The notes under the pieces: generated by a model
Told to the model about the DNA's origin: nothing
Databases searched by the model: none
The model's input: the letters and a program-made list of their open reading frames with translations, nothing else
Shown: one piece after another, positions 13,990 to 14,237 of the stretch
Layout: the number at the start of each line of letters is the position of its first letter
Position numbering within the stretch: the stretch's first letter is position 1
NCBI GenBank assembly: GCA_002327315.1
Contig: DCVI01000213.1
Span: forward strand, 1-14,237
DNA: 14,237 nt
DNA from: Syntrophaceae bacterium UBA2192
GTDB taxonomy: Bacteria; Desulfobacterota; Syntrophia; Syntrophales; UBA2192
Direction: 5' to 3'
Translations under genes and position numbers: made by a program

Positions 13990-14237
13990 ATGATCAAGTT
14001 CATCGAGGTCCACAAGTGGTTCAAGGATCTCCACGTCCTCAATGGCGTCAACTTCCACGTCAAGCAGGGGGAAGTTGTCGTTGTCTGCGGTCCTTCCGGC
14101 TCCGGGAAGTCGACGCTCATCCGCTGCATCAACAACCTCGAGCCCATCCAGAAGGGGACGCTCATTGTCGACGGGATGGACCTCGGCGACAAGAAGACGG
14201 ACATCACGAAGCTGCGCGCCGAGATCGGCTTCGTCTT
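13990..14237 (+). CDS. ABC transporter ATP-binding protein, polar amino acid type (GlnQ/HisP-like), partial
   Basis: The first 82 codons of an ABC ATPase are present and the gene runs off the right edge. The start is ATG 13990, with AAGGAGAT upstream. The N-terminus MIKFIEVHKWFKDLHVLNGV is followed by Walker A GPSGSGKST (34-42, Lys40 and Ser41). STLIRCINNLEPIQKGTLIV then follows and is the hallmark wording of the amino-acid import ATPases GlnQ, HisP and ArtP. The window ends just before the Q-loop (FVF). It would energise uptake of polar amino acids together with a permease and binding protein that presumably lie beyond the window. It is divergent from the TRAP operon across a 342-base intergenic region. 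Confidence 0.92.
   Translation, partial: MIKFIEVHKWFKDLHVLNGVNFHVKQGEVVVVCGPSGSGKSTLIRCINNLEPIQKGTLIVDGMDLGDKKTDITKLRAEIGFV

Noticed and set aside
13648..14058. N-terminal extension of the TAXI binding protein to 471 residues
   Set aside because: It would remove the signal peptide from the N-terminus and overlaps the divergent ABC gene and both promoters. ATG 13647 with AAGGAGGG is far better.

Overview
The window is GC-rich chromosomal DNA. It most likely comes from a Desulfobacterota (former Deltaproteobacteria) organism, possibly related to Syntrophales or Syntrophobacterales. This is an inference from gene content and style: the rho-rpmE-prfA order, a selenocysteine pathway gene, a TAXI-type TRAP transporter with a fused permease and a DUF1850 partner, and intergenic repeats of a kind I associate with that phylum. 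No database search was possible.

Layout. Positions 1-292 carry no gene, only hairpin-forming repeats downstream of prfA. From 8195 down to 293 seven genes lie on the minus strand. In transcription order they are a HemW/HemN-like radical SAM protein, selA (selenocysteinyl-tRNA synthesis), rluD (23S rRNA pseudouridine synthase), pgeF (laccase-domain protein), rho, rpmE (ribosomal protein L31) and prfA (release factor 1). This is mostly a translation and RNA housekeeping block. selA and rluD overlap by 4 bases. The other junctions have gaps, and rho and rpmE have recognisable promoters of their own. From 8361 to 8915 on the plus strand lies def (peptide deformylase), which has its own promoter and a very strong terminator. 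Between def and the next gene is a decayed piece of a dehydrogenase-like gene.

From 13647 down to 9299 on the minus strand is a complete solute-uptake operon: a TAXI periplasmic binding protein, a DUF1850 exported protein and a large fused TRAP permease. A strong terminator-like hairpin directly after the binding-protein gene probably makes the binding protein more abundant than the membrane parts. At the right edge the start of an amino-acid-type ABC transporter ATPase runs off the window on the plus strand.

The most unusual structure is in the gaps. After rho, rluD and the radical SAM gene there are three unrelated-looking sequences with one design. Each begins at a TAG stop codon, usually with a small GC-rich hairpin there. 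Each then has an arm of imperfect 7- or 8-base repeats, an A/T- or purine/pyrimidine-biased spacer, and a complementary arm with the same period. The words differ (CCCNATN, GCCYTAN, TCCANTAT), but the architecture and placement are the same.
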